Positions 10,852 through 20,285 of a DNA stretch of 64,000 nucleotides are shown in pieces; within the stretch, counting starts at the first letter, position 1, and each line of letters opens with the position of its first letter. This DNA comes from an uncultured Desulfovibrio sp. Lineage in GTDB: Bacteria > Desulfobacterota > Desulfovibrionia > Desulfovibrionales > Desulfovibrionaceae. Location: contig CALVHF010000004.1 in the NCBI GenBank assembly GCA_944327295.1, positions 62,001 to 126,000 on the forward strand, given 5' to 3'. A program made the translations under genes and the position numbers. Under the pieces are notes generated by a model. That model searched no databases. It worked only from the letters and a program-made list of their open reading frames with translations, and was not told where the DNA came from.

Positions 10852-11421
10852 TTACTTGCCGCTCTTTGCAGGCTGATCAGCCTTCTTGTCGGCGGCCTTC
10901 TTGCTGCCCTGTTCCTTGAAGATCTTGTTGACTTCGGCCAGGACATCCTGGGTCAGATCCATGCTCTGTTCGGCATAGAGAACACCACCGGCAGTGACAT
11001 CGACGACAAAGTTGAAGTTCTTGCGCTGGGCCACGGCATAGGTCGCATTGAAGACCATGGTCACCATTTCCTGACGCAGCTTCACTTCGTCCTGCTCGAC
11101 CTTGCGCATGAAGGTGCGGGTCTTCTGGTCGAGCTCCTGCTTGGCACGCAGGAAGGCAAGCTTGCTTTCTTCAGAAGCCTTGGGATCCTTGAGCTTCTCG
11201 GCTCTCTTGCGGAGTTTTTCACCCTCGCTCTCAAGCTGTCCGCGTTCCTTGCCGTACTTCTTCTCCATCTCATCCCTGCCGGCCTTGGCAGGATCACTCT
11301 GGGTGGCAACGGTCTGCATGTCGACCACGCCAATCTTCAGTGCAGCGGCGTTGTCAGCTGCACAAACCGAACTGGCCATTGCGAACAGAGCCACGAGGGT
11401 CAGCACCAAAAACTTACGCAT
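10852..11421 (-). CDS. skp: Periplasmic chaperone Skp (OmpH family)
   Basis: Skp escorts unfolded outer-membrane proteins through the periplasm to the BAM complex. The 189-residue protein has a signal peptide at 1-22 ending SSVCA-A, then IGVVDMQTV at the start of the trimerisation core. A long charged helical region follows (about 50-120, rich in Lys/Glu), as in the tentacles of Skp. The C-terminal core contains FNFVVD and a lysine-rich tail. The ATG at 11421 is chosen because it begins the signal peptide. The bamA gene is in the same orientation about 5.6 kb upstream; in many relatives the two are adjacent. Confidence 0.92.
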   Translation of the reverse strand: MRKFLVLTLVALFAMASSVCAADNAAALKIGVVDMQTVATQSDPAKAGRDEMEKKYGKERGQLESEGEKLRKRAEKLKDPKASEESKLAFLRAKQELDQKTRTFMRKVEQDEVKLRQEMVTMVFNATYAVAQRKNFNFVVDVTAGGVLYAEQSMDLTQDVLAEVNKIFKEQGSKKAADKKADQPAKSGK

Positions 11422-11839
11422 GAAAATCTGTCTCCTTCCCTTGCTGTGGGACCAGGCGCTCACCATCTCTTTGGCAAACGTCAAAAAGGGATTGCACCGA
11501 AGAAAATCTGGCCATTTCTCTTACAGAGCTTGTCGGAAAAGTCAAGATCTAAGTACTTTGCAGACAAGGCTTTTCGCGCCTGTTCCCGTACCTTGTCATG
11601 GAAGGACGGAAAAATTGTGCGAGCCTGAAGCAAGAGCATCCGGCATACGATGGGCGGTCCCTGAAGGCGTGTCCCGGAAGACCTCTCTTGAACAACGCGT
11701 GCTCCCTGGCTCAGGGCTGCCCCGGACAGGGAGTCTGCGGACGGAAGGTGGCGAACACAAGACGGCCCTGCCGGTTTTCACGGGGCAGGGCCAGGGATCT
11801 CTGGGGCACAGCATGCCCCTGGGCACGAGGAAGAAAAGC
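11422..11839. other. Spacer between amidase and skp genes, with a hairpin
   Basis: No gene is supported. A GGCCCTGCC/GGCAGGGCC stem at 11764-11782 lies about 57 bases past the amidase stop and is probably its terminator, though the following tract (GTCTTGTGTT on the minus strand) is only weakly T-rich. The rest should contain the skp promoter. Confidence 0.4.
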
Positions 11840-13639
11840 CTACTGAATAGTCGTGCGCCGTGCGGCCTTGCCTTCGGCCGTGAGGCGGCCAAGGCTGCGG
11901 TCGCGGTAGGCCATGATGCCTTCGGCCAGTCCCTCGGCTATGGCCTGTCTGTAGGCCACGGTTTTGAGCAGATCCGCTTCGCGCTCGTTGGTGCAGTAGC
12001 CGATTTCGGCGAGCACGGAAGGCATCTCGGCTGTGGCCAGGACAAAGAAGGGGCCTGTCTTGACGCCCTTGGAGCGCACGGCATAGCCGTTGCGGCGCAC
12101 CCGGCTCACCAGATTCTGCTGCATGTCCCGGGCAAGCTTGCGCGATTCGAGGATGCGCCTTGTGAGCCCCACCTTGCGCACGGCCAGCCTTTTTCTTGTG
12201 CCGTTTTCGCGGTCTGCCACGGCCACGGAGGAGGCGCCCGTATCCAGGTAGTAGATTTCAACACCATTGATGCCCGGCTTGTGATGGGCATTCACATGGA
12301 TGGAAACAAAGAGGTCCGAGCGGTTTTCGTTGGCAATTTCCGTGCGCCTGGCCAGGGAGATGGTCCTGTTGCTCTTGCGGGTGTAGATGACGCGAAAGCC
12401 GTTGTCCGTGAGCAGACGGCCAAGGCGCAGGGCCACGTCCAGGGTGATCTTGCGCTCGACGACACCGTTGTGCAGGGTGCCTGGATCAATGCCGCCGTGA
12501 CCGGCATCAATGGTCACGACGCGAACGGCACTGTCCTGCAGGGCGATGGCTGCCGTGCGTGCGGATCCGTAGGGGAGTCCCCCTCTTCTGGCCGTTCTTG
12601 TGCCCGTGTCCTGCACGGTCAGGACCAGGGCGTCCTTGCTTGTCTGCACCTTGTAGGATTTCACCTTGGCAAAGGAGAGAACAAGCTTTGTACTCTTGCG
12701 TCCCTGCTGTACCTGCACGGACTTGAGCGGGGAATCCTGGACCTTCAGTCCGCGCCGGATTTCACTGACAACCTCGGTGTCGCCCAGATCCATGACAATG
12801 AGATCCGCGTTCTTCTTGCGCACAAGGCTCGTCTTGGCCTGCACCCTGCTGGTAAAGTCCAGGCGCACTTCCACGAAGGACGCACTGCCAGGCTTCCAGG
12901 TCAGGTTGTTGAGCACGGGCTGCTGTGTGCCTGCCGGGACAGCCTGCACAGCTCCCTTGCCGTTCAGGGACGCTGCCAGTTCCCTGGCAGGCGCTGCTGC
13001 ATCGCCTGTGGCATAGCTTTTTTCAATAAGCCCCAGGTAGTTCAGGGCGCCGTGGCGGTCGTTCAGGTTTTTGGCTGCTATGCGGGCACAGGCAAGAAGG
13101 GCATCGTCGGCACGCACGCTCTTGGGAAAGGCCTTTGACACAGCCTCGTAGAGGCCAAGGGCCATGCGGTAGTCCTCGCCAAGATGCGAACAGCGGGCCA
13201 GTGCCTCCTGACATTCGCCCGCTCTGAAGACCGACTGTGCCGCGATATGGCCTGAAGGCATGGAAATGGCAATGCTCAAAAAGGTGTCGCGCAGCTCTTC
13301 CCAGGGCTGACGCCAGCAGGAGCGCACCTTGTGCTCGCGCAGGGCGTCCATGTCTTCCTTCGCCTTGTTGTAGGTCTCGCGCAGGGTATCGGTCTTGAGG
13401 CAGCGCAGGGATCCGAAGCGGGACTTGTCCATGTCTATGGCGCAGGAGGCAAAGCCCTTCTGTATGCGTGCGGACGTGGCCGGTGCAGCACCGGCATTGT
13501 ACACGGCGCACACAAGCCAGGCCGCGCACAGGACAAGCACAAGGAGGGAGCGTGTGCACAGCAGCATCAGCCGTTTCGCGGCTGGGGACAGCTGGGCGGG
13601 AACGTTCGCTGCAAGGTAGGGAAGAAGCTGAGCCCTCAT
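11840..13639 (-). CDS. amiC: N-acetylmuramoyl-L-alanine amidase with AMIN domain
   Basis: This enzyme cleaves the bond between peptide stems and muramic acid during daughter-cell separation. The 599-residue protein begins with a hydrophobic signal or anchor segment (about 25-47). A helical, tetratricopeptide-like region follows (roughly 60-230), then an AMIN septum-targeting domain (about 240-350, starting NNLTWKPG). The Amidase_3 domain has zinc ligands in TIDAGHGG, the glutamate of VVERK, SIHVNAHH, and the catalytic glutamate of SVLAEIGY. The ATG at 13639 follows AGGAC and precedes the signal segment; the frame is open 83 codons more with no credible start. The TPR-like stretch before AMIN is not in E. 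coli AmiC and resembles the Desulfovibrio form. Confidence 0.93.
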   Translation of the reverse strand: MRAQLLPYLAANVPAQLSPAAKRLMLLCTRSLLVLVLCAAWLVCAVYNAGAAPATSARIQKGFASCAIDMDKSRFGSLRCLKTDTLRETYNKAKEDMDALREHKVRSCWRQPWEELRDTFLSIAISMPSGHIAAQSVFRAGECQEALARCSHLGEDYRMALGLYEAVSKAFPKSVRADDALLACARIAAKNLNDRHGALNYLGLIEKSYATGDAAAPARELAASLNGKGAVQAVPAGTQQPVLNNLTWKPGSASFVEVRLDFTSRVQAKTSLVRKKNADLIVMDLGDTEVVSEIRRGLKVQDSPLKSVQVQQGRKSTKLVLSFAKVKSYKVQTSKDALVLTVQDTGTRTARRGGLPYGSARTAAIALQDSAVRVVTIDAGHGGIDPGTLHNGVVERKITLDVALRLGRLLTDNGFRVIYTRKSNRTISLARRTEIANENRSDLFVSIHVNAHHKPGINGVEIYYLDTGASSVAVADRENGTRKRLAVRKVGLTRRILESRKLARDMQQNLVSRVRRNGYAVRSKGVKTGPFFVLATAEMPSVLAEIGYCTNEREADLLKTVAYRQAIAEGLAEGIMAYRDRSLGRLTAEGKAARRTTIQ

Positions 13640-13993
13640 GGTCTTGTCCTCAAAGAAAGGGGGGAATGATGCGTGTCCGACTGATTTCGGAGGACACGGT
13701 CCTTTTCCCTGCTTATCGGCAGACCACAAAAAAAATTGAGGGCTCATTCCTGCTGCAGAAAGGCTTAGGCAGGATCCCTGCAAAAGCGCTCTCCAGTGAA
13801 CACCCGCAGCACCCAGCAGCTTCGGGATGTGTCCAGGTCCCGGGCAGGAGCCCTGCTGCACGGGAGGAAGCGTTGCAAGGGCGAACATCTTGGGCTATAG
13901 GCTTGCCCATCGCTGTACAGGGCAGCAAGCATTTTCAGCCGGTTATGTCCTTGCACGGCCGTCTTTTCATCCTGTCTTTTCCTGGGGACATTC
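13640..13993. other. Divergent spacer, amidase / UPF0104 gene
   Basis: A 354-base stretch between divergently read genes. It must carry both promoters, but I find no convincing -35/-10 pair, repeat or small gene in it. Confidence 0.3.
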
Positions 13994-14935
13994 ATGAAAC
14001 ACCGCTGGCGGACCTTTTTCTCCCTTCTGCAATGGGGGCTCGGCATAGCTTCCCTTCTCTGGGCGCTGAGCGATGTCGATCTCTCGGTCTTGTGGGCTGC
14101 CCTGAAGGGCTACAGCCTGTGGGCCATGCTGCCCGTCTTCTTCTATGCCCTCGTGGACTATGTGTGCATGGGCTACAGGCTGCGCTTTCTTCTGCCAGCT
14201 GATGTGGGCTTTGGCCCCAGCATGAAGGCAAGCCTCCTCTGCGTGGGCATGAACTGCCTGCTGCCGGCCAAGGCGGGCGATGCCTTGAAGATTCTCTATC
14301 TGACCAGGACCACGAACCACTCCTTTGTGACCATCAGTTCCGTGGTCATCTGGGAGCGCCTGTGCGACGTCATCTTCCTGGCCTCTCTCATGCTCTTTTC
14401 CTTCATGGCCATGGACGGCGACAAGCACGGCATGAACATTGTTCTGCCCGTGGCTGTCCTTTTGGCAGGCGGTGCGGGCTTTCTGGCCCTGCGGCACTGG
14501 TCGCAGTTCTTTCACGCCCTCTATGCGCGCTTTTTGCCCTCCAGGATTGCCAGTCCCCTCTCGCATCTGCACACCTGCATCGTGGATCAGGTCTCCGTTC
14601 CCTGGGTGGCCCGGGGCCTTTTCTGGTCCCTTGGCACCTGGGGCACCTACTTTCTGAGCTTTGTCTATGCCCTGTACATGGCAGACATTCATATCGGGCT
14701 GACACCCATGATTGTGGCCTTCACCGTGGCAAGCCTTGGCACGGCCATTCCCTCCCTGCCAGGTGGCATAGGCCTGTTCGAAGGCGCCATGGTCCTTGGG
14801 CTTTCCTGGTACGGTGTCGAGAGTTCTCAGGCCCTGGGCGTGGCCTTCTTCTTCCATGGCGTGCACTTTCTGCCTCTGGCTTTGGCAGCCGTGTGCATCA
14901 ACGGTCGCGCCAGATACTGGCAGCAGACGGTCTGA
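13994..14935 (+). CDS. UPF0104 / LPG-synthase-like integral membrane protein
   Basis: A 313-residue polytopic protein of the UPF0104 family, which corresponds to the flippase half of lysylphosphatidylglycerol synthases and to AglD-like proteins. It has about seven to eight hydrophobic helices. Family-typical features are LLPAKAGDALKILYLTR near residue 90 and the C-terminal AIPSLPGGIGLFEGA motif near 255. It lacks the soluble aminoacyl-transferase domain, so it is not a full MprF. The likely role is lipid or glycolipid translocation at the inner membrane, which is inference. The ATG follows CTGGGGAC at a good distance. It is monocistronic with its own terminator. Confidence 0.85.
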   Translation: MKHRWRTFFSLLQWGLGIASLLWALSDVDLSVLWAALKGYSLWAMLPVFFYALVDYVCMGYRLRFLLPADVGFGPSMKASLLCVGMNCLLPAKAGDALKILYLTRTTNHSFVTISSVVIWERLCDVIFLASLMLFSFMAMDGDKHGMNIVLPVAVLLAGGAGFLALRHWSQFFHALYARFLPSRIASPLSHLHTCIVDQVSVPWVARGLFWSLGTWGTYFLSFVYALYMADIHIGLTPMIVAFTVASLGTAIPSLPGGIGLFEGAMVLGLSWYGVESSQALGVAFFFHGVHFLPLALAAVCINGRARYWQQTV

Positions 14936-14975
14936 GCATTCCCTATTGTCCGAACGTTTCGTCCCATGATTTTCT

Positions 14976-14997
14976 GGCCCTGCAGGGCCTTTTTTTG
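14976..14997 (+). terminator. Terminator of the UPF0104 gene
   Basis: The palindrome GGCCCTGCAGGGCC (14976-14989) is followed directly by a run of seven T, about 40 bases after the stop codon. Confidence 0.85.
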
Positions 14998-15061
14998 TGC
15001 TGTCACAAGGGGCGGGCTGACCTGCAGAGCCTTTCTTGAGGCGGATTTTGTGGCTGGCAGC

Positions 15062-15094
15062 AAAAAAGGGGAGGCGCTCTAGGCCCCTCCCCTT
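15062..15094 (-). terminator. Terminator of the NSS transporter gene
   Basis: On the minus strand, arms AAGGGGAGG and CCTCCCCTT (15066-15074, 15086-15094) are followed by a run of six T. It lies 88 bases past the transporter stop. The intervening 15095-15181 contains a short AT-rich patch with repeated GATATAT. Confidence 0.85.
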
Positions 15095-15181
15095 AAATGC
15101 ATTTAGATATATTGATATATAGATATGTCTTTGGAGCAGCCCGTCCCTCTCGCGAGAGGTGCAGGCGTCCGGCTCCTCCGG

Positions 15182-16561
15182 CTATTTGAAGAATCCCGAG
15201 AACTTGTCGATGTAGCCCTGAACAAAGAGAATGAAGACCACAAAGGGCAGCACCCAGGTCAGATAGGCGCGCATCCAGGCCGGGAACTTGATGCCGTTCC
15301 CTTTGTCTGCCTCGGCCAGGAAGTTCTTCCAGCCCCAGCCGTAGCGGCAGGTACAGAAGATGAGAATGGTGAGCGAACCAAGGGTCAGGATGTTGTTGCT
15401 GACAATAAAGTCTTCTACATCCAGGATGGTGCTGCCGGGGCCGAAGGGGGTGATGAAGGACCAGACGTTGAAGCCCAGAATGCAGGGCAGCATCAGGATG
15501 GTTAGGCCTATGGCATGCACAATGGTGGATTTCTTCCTGCTCCAGCCCCAGACATCCATGCTGTAGGAGATGATGTTCTCCACCACGCCGATGACCGTGG
15601 TGACACCGGCGCAGCCCATGAAGACAAAGAAGAGGCTGCCCCAGAAGCGTCCGCCTTCCATGGCATTGAAGATATTGGGCAAGGTGATGAAGATGAGGCT
15701 CGGGCCGCTGTCGGGCTTCACGCCAAAGGAGAAGCAGGCCGGAAAGATGATGAGGCCGGCCGTGAGGGCCACAAAGGTGTCCAGAATGACAATGAGGATG
15801 GATTCGCCGGTCAGGCTGCGCTTGTTGTCGAGGTAGCTTCCGAAGATCATCATGCCGCCCATGCCGATGGACAGGGTGAAGAAGGACTGGTTCATGGCCG
15901 CACTGACGGCATTGAGGATGCCTGCCTCCTTCATGCGCTCAAAGTTCGGCGCAAGATAGAAGGAGAGGCCTTCCGAGGCCCCGTCCATGGTCAGGGAGCG
16001 GATGGCCAGGCCTACCATGACGATGAGCAGGCCGAGCATCATGTACTTGACCACGGGCTCAAGGCCCTTGCGCACGCCAAGGGCACAGACGCAGAAGCTC
16101 AACACCAGCACAAGAGTTGCCCAGGCCGTCATGCTCCAGGGATCCTGCAGAATGCTGCCAAAGAAGAGCTTCACCCCTTCCGGCGGCAGGGCTGCCAGTT
16201 CCCCTGATCCCATGTACCAGCAGTAGGAGATGAGCCAGCCGCAGACCGGGATGTAGAACATCATGATGCAGTACCCGCCAATGAGCGGGAACCAGCCAAT
16301 GGCATGCCAGCGTGTGCCCTGCGGCTCCAGATAGCGCAGGGCATGGCCCATGTTGCGCCTGGACGCCCGGCCTATGGCAAATTCCATGGTCAGAATGGGC
16401 ACTCCCATGACCAGGAGGAAGAAGAGATAGACCAGCACAAAGAGCGCGCCCCCGTATTCGCCGGTGATGTAGGGGAAGCGCCACACATTGCCAAGGCCTA
16501 TGGCACAGCCTGCGGAAAGGAGAAGAAAGCCGAGTCGGCTGGCCAGACGCTCACGAGCCAT
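15182..16561 (-). CDS. Neurotransmitter:sodium symporter family transporter
   Basis: A sodium-dependent importer of the NSS (SNF) family, probably for a neutral or aromatic amino acid, as with LeuT, MhsT and TnaT. The 459-residue protein has the hallmark first helix SAGCAIGLGNVWRFPYI at about 13-29, the sodium-site residues in that segment, and about 11 predicted helices, the usual number in bacterial members. A TTG six codons upstream is in frame, but the ATG at 16561 has AGGAG seven bases before it and is the better start. It is flanked by terminators on both sides. The substrate is not deducible from sequence. Confidence 0.93.
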   Translation of the reverse strand: MARERLASRLGFLLLSAGCAIGLGNVWRFPYITGEYGGALFVLVYLFFLLVMGVPILTMEFAIGRASRRNMGHALRYLEPQGTRWHAIGWFPLIGGYCIMMFYIPVCGWLISYCWYMGSGELAALPPEGVKLFFGSILQDPWSMTAWATLVLVLSFCVCALGVRKGLEPVVKYMMLGLLIVMVGLAIRSLTMDGASEGLSFYLAPNFERMKEAGILNAVSAAMNQSFFTLSIGMGGMMIFGSYLDNKRSLTGESILIVILDTFVALTAGLIIFPACFSFGVKPDSGPSLIFITLPNIFNAMEGGRFWGSLFFVFMGCAGVTTVIGVVENIISYSMDVWGWSRKKSTIVHAIGLTILMLPCILGFNVWSFITPFGPGSTILDVEDFIVSNNILTLGSLTILIFCTCRYGWGWKNFLAEADKGNGIKFPAWMRAYLTWVLPFVVFILFVQGYIDKFSGFFK

Positions 16562-17014
16562 GAGGAACTCCTTGCTCAAAACGCTTCCTGCACGGTCCTT
16601 GCCGGAGAGTCACCCGGAACGTCATGCAGGGCGGTGGGGCAGGCATGCTGCCTGCCACAAAAACGGGGCTGCTTTTGTGCGGCAGACCCTTGGGGGAATG
16701 AAAAAGCACGGTCCTCTGGACCGTTGCCGTGATTCTTTGCCTGAAGTCGCTTGTCTGAATCATGCGCCAGAAAGGCCCCAGGGCTCGGGACGTGCCTGCT
16801 GGCAGAACTTGGAGAGACTCCTGGAGAAGAGCGGCACGAGTGTTGCCGGAAAACATCTTTGCGGGGGAACGGAGCAGTACCGTACGGTCCCCGGAAGAGC
16901 CTCAGAAAAGAGCCACAGAAAACAAAGAATCTCCCCCGTGAGAGCCGCCAAGCACCGACAGAGGAGATTACCCATGTATGCGAAGAGCCTAGTAGCACAT
17001 GCTTTCGTGATTTG
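16562..17014. other. Spacer upstream of the NSS transporter
   Basis: No gene is supported in these 453 bases: open frames on both strands are overlapping and lack ribosome sites. It should contain the transporter promoter (minus strand). I see no repeat or strong promoter hexamers. Confidence 0.3.
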
Positions 17015-17049
17015 CAAAAAGGAGAGCAGGCATGCAGAACCTGCTCTCC
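17015..17049 (-). terminator. Terminator of bamA
   Basis: On the minus strand, arms GGAGAGCAGG and CCTGCTCTCC (17021-17030, 17040-17049) are followed by TTTTTGC, 36 bases after the bamA stop. Confidence 0.88.
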
Positions 17050-17084
17050 CTGAGAGATGCTTTTTTGTCTGATGGGGGCGCTTT

Positions 17085-19874
17085 CTAGAAGAACTGGCCC
17101 ATGCTGAATTCCAGACGGCCGGTTTCGCGTTCGCCGTCAAAGTCCTTCTTCAGCGGGATACCGTAGGCTATGCGCAGATCGCCCATGGGCGAACGCCAGC
17201 GCAGTTCCAGGCCTGCGGAGTAGACCCAGTGATCGTCGAAGTCGAACTTCAGCTTCTGCCCGTCGTCCGAGCTGTAGTTGAAGCCGATATCGAAGAAGGG
17301 CACGATGGCAAGGCCCATGTCCTTCTGGAAGGTCCAGACGTATTCGAAGTTGGCCACACCCATGCGGTCACCGCCGATGACGTCGTTGTCATAGCGCGGA
17401 TCCGTGGAACGCGGCGAGGCATCCCGGTAGGAGTAGCCGCGCACCGTGTCCATGCCGCCCACGTAGAAGCGTTCAAAGACGGGGATTCTGGATCCGGTGT
17501 TCTGGAAGACGGCACCCAGGCGGGCACGAACGTGGATGGTATTGGTGGGATTGAAGGAATAGAAGCCCTGCCAGTCGCCGACCACCTTGACAAAGTTGTC
17601 GGTACCGCCGAGGCCGCCACCGCCCCATTCACCCCAGATACGGGCAATGGTGCCGCGGGTGGGCCTGTCACGGTCGTCCGTGGTGTCTCGGGTAATGCGG
17701 GCACCAAAGGCACTGGTCCAGTTGATGCCCTTGTAGTCCGTGATGTAGGGCGAGGCGTTGTCCTCCACATCGTAGATTTCGTATCGTTCCAGACGGTAGC
17801 TCACGCCGACCGAGGTGTATTCGCCGATGGGGTAGGCAAAGCGGATGGTGTCACCAATGGTGTCACGGGTGAAGCTGTCCCAGTAGTCGTGCAGGTAGTA
17901 GAGGTCGTTGCCGAAGGACAGGTCCGTGTCGTAGACGCGGGGGTTGTTGAAGGTCAGCGTGCCCGAGGTGCGGCGCCAGGAGAAGAAGCCGCTCAGGGCC
18001 AGCTGATAGCCGCGGCCGAACAGGTTGCGCTCCATGATGGAGGCGTTCACGCCCACGTCAAAGTAGGTGGAGTAGCCGATACCGGCCATGAGGGCACCGG
18101 TATTGCCTTCCTTGACCTTGACCTTGAGGTCCACCTGATCCTCGGATTCCGTGGGCACAAGTTCGGTATCCAGGGCGGAGAAGTAGCGCAGGCGGTTCAG
18201 GCGTTCCGTGGAGCGGCGCAGTTTGGCGCCTTCGTAGGCATCACCGTCACCAAGGCGCATTTCGCGCAGGATGACGTTATCCCTGGTCTTCTGATTGCCT
18301 TCGACGAGCAGCCGTCTGATGAAGATCTTCTGGCGCTTGTTGATGACGTAGCAGACATTGACCGTGTCGGGCTTGTCATCGGGCTTGACCACGCGGGTGT
18401 CCACCTCGGCGTAGGCATAGCCCATGTCGTTGTAGTAGTTCTGCAGGCGCTTGGCGTCTTCCTGCATGACGGTGAGCGAGAAGTACTCGTTCTCGTTCTT
18501 CCACTCGTCTATTTCCACCAGCTTTTCCATGTTTTCCTGGGTATCCAGGACATCGCCGGCAAAGCTGACTTCGTTGATCTTGTAGCGGGGGCCCTCGCTC
18601 ACCGGGAAGATGATGTGGATGCCGTCTTCCCGGTAGTCCACTTCAGGAGCACCCACCTGCATGTCCACATAGCCTTCGTTGAGGCCGTAGGCGGCAATGG
18701 CATTGGTGTCGCGCTCAAGGTACTCTTCCTTGAGCACGCCGGAGCCGGTGATCCAGGAGAAGATGCCGCGCTCGCGCAGGGCCATGTACTTGGTCATGTC
18801 GTCCTGGTCCAGTTCCTTGAGACCATCGACCTTGACTTCGGTGATGTAGAGCTTGTTGCCTTCCTTGATGTTGATGAAGAGGATGTTGCCGCGGCGATCC
18901 GGGCGGTCCTCGATGCGGTAGGAGGGCTTGGCAAGGTAGTAGCCTTCCTTGCGGTAGAGCTCGGTGATGCGCTGCAAGTCCTCGGCAAGAGTCTGCTCGT
19001 TGAGGACGTTGCCCTTGCGCGTGGTCATGGCAGCCAGGATGTCTTCCTGGTCTATGGCATCGGCGCCCTCGATGATGACGTTGTCGATGCGCGGTTTTTC
19101 CACCACGTCAAAGACGAGCACATTGCCTTCCATATGGGCCTGCACGTCGGTGAAATAGCCCATTTCCCAGAGGCGCTTGACTTCTTCGTTGATGGCATTG
19201 GCATCGGGGGCATCGCCCTTGCGTATGGTCATGCGCATGAGCACGACTTCAGGATCCATGTTCCTGAGGCCGCGCACCTGCACGTCGGCAAGGCCGCCGG
19301 TGGAGAGGCGCATGGGCACAAGCTGCGGCGAGGCCGGTCTGGCAGGCTCGGGAGTGGGAGCAGGAGCAGCTGCGGGTTCCTGGGGCTGCACGGGATTGAG
19401 GGCCACTTCGGCCCTGGCAGCCAGGTGTGTGGTTACCTCGCCAAGGTCCGACATGTTGGGACGCTCGAAGCGGGCCGGAACGGGACTGGCGCCGGACACG
19501 GGCACAAGGCGGGTGTCCATGGTAAAGCCGCGGTCCTTCTGGGTGAAGGCACCGTAGATGACGAGGTCGGCACCGGCCTGCACGCCCAGCTCCCTGGCTG
19601 CCGCAAGGTCAATGCTCTTGAGGCCGGAGGCCTGGAAGAGGCTGTTGGCACGCTGCATGGCTATGGGACGGAAGCCCCGGGCCGCCAGTTTTTCCACAAT
19701 GGTCTGCGGGACAACACGGGGGCCGTCTGGCAGTTCAGGCCCTGCCTGGACGGCAAAGGGGAGCACCAGAACGGTTTTTCCCGCTGCCTGCGCCGGCTGT
19801 ACTCCAACAAGCACAAAGAGCAGGGCACTGATGACCCAGAGAGAGAAGAGTCTGCTTCGCAAAAGTCTTGTCAT
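17085..19874 (-). CDS. bamA: Outer-membrane protein assembly factor BamA with extra N-terminal domain
   Basis: BamA inserts beta-barrel proteins into the outer membrane. At 929 residues it is over 100 longer than E. coli BamA (about 810). A signal peptide (1-30, ending AQA) is followed by an additional globular domain (about 32-160) starting TVLVLPFAV, with LGVQAGADLVIYG later. This resembles the N-terminal fold of TolB/CsgG/LpoB-like proteins. A Pro/Ala linker (about 161-185) then leads into five POTRA repeats (about 190-585; first DVQVRGLRNMDPEVV) and a 16-strand barrel. The barrel has the loop-6 VRGYSY motif and a terminal phenylalanine, as required for recognition. The ATG at 19874 starts the signal peptide; its ribosome site is weak. 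It follows lolD with a 411-base gap containing a 20-bp palindrome. Confidence 0.95.
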   Translation of the reverse strand: MTRLLRSRLFSLWVISALLFVLVGVQPAQAAGKTVLVLPFAVQAGPELPDGPRVVPQTIVEKLAARGFRPIAMQRANSLFQASGLKSIDLAAARELGVQAGADLVIYGAFTQKDRGFTMDTRLVPVSGASPVPARFERPNMSDLGEVTTHLAARAEVALNPVQPQEPAAAPAPTPEPARPASPQLVPMRLSTGGLADVQVRGLRNMDPEVVLMRMTIRKGDAPDANAINEEVKRLWEMGYFTDVQAHMEGNVLVFDVVEKPRIDNVIIEGADAIDQEDILAAMTTRKGNVLNEQTLAEDLQRITELYRKEGYYLAKPSYRIEDRPDRRGNILFINIKEGNKLYITEVKVDGLKELDQDDMTKYMALRERGIFSWITGSGVLKEEYLERDTNAIAAYGLNEGYVDMQVGAPEVDYREDGIHIIFPVSEGPRYKINEVSFAGDVLDTQENMEKLVEIDEWKNENEYFSLTVMQEDAKRLQNYYNDMGYAYAEVDTRVVKPDDKPDTVNVCYVINKRQKIFIRRLLVEGNQKTRDNVILREMRLGDGDAYEGAKLRRSTERLNRLRYFSALDTELVPTESEDQVDLKVKVKEGNTGALMAGIGYSTYFDVGVNASIMERNLFGRGYQLALSGFFSWRRTSGTLTFNNPRVYDTDLSFGNDLYYLHDYWDSFTRDTIGDTIRFAYPIGEYTSVGVSYRLERYEIYDVEDNASPYITDYKGINWTSAFGARITRDTTDDRDRPTRGTIARIWGEWGGGGLGGTDNFVKVVGDWQGFYSFNPTNTIHVRARLGAVFQNTGSRIPVFERFYVGGMDTVRGYSYRDASPRSTDPRYDNDVIGGDRMGVANFEYVWTFQKDMGLAIVPFFDIGFNYSSDDGQKLKFDFDDHWVYSAGLELRWRSPMGDLRIAYGIPLKKDFDGERETGRLEFSMGQFF

Positions 19875-20285
19875 AGAGAAAACCAGCGCGGGAGTTGCCC
19901 CTGAAGGCCTTCAGGGGAGGAGCGCTGTACCTCCCAGGTTAGGTTGAAACGCCGCATCCCGTTTGGGACCAGGTTCCTCCGGGAGTCTCTTTTCGGGAAT
20001 CCTGCCGGAGAAGGCGGCGTGTCGGGGATGAGGGTATGAAAAGTCGCAAGTTGGTGAAGTTGCAAACGGCGGAAGGTCGGATTCGACCAGATGCACTCTG
20101 ATTCGGACGGGATCTGCCGCGCCTGAAATTCGGGAGCTGGTCTCAAGTTTTCCCGAAAGTGGCCGAAGAGGATCGATCAGGAGGACTGTACCGAAACGCC
20201 AGCCCCGTTGGTCCAAAGAGCGCGTGCAGGGACGACAGTCAGGAAAAGCCGACAAGCCCGGCAGGCCCCTTGCGGGGCGTCCAGG
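19875..20285. other. Spacer between lolD and bamA
   Basis: No gene is supported. The only clear structure is the perfect palindrome at 19898-19917, in the bamA leader. A separate bamA promoter is likely here but no convincing hexamer pair was found, and no terminator for the lysS-lolC-lolD run is evident. Confidence 0.35.
19898..19917 (-). promoter_or_regulatory. Perfect 20-bp palindrome in the bamA leader
   Basis: CCCCTGAAGGCCTTCAGGGG reads the same on both strands and ends 24 bases before the bamA start codon. In RNA it would fold as an eight-base-pair hairpin with a GGCC loop; there is no T tract, so it is not a terminator. It may be an operator or an RNA element affecting bamA translation; the role is unknown. 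Confidence 0.5.
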
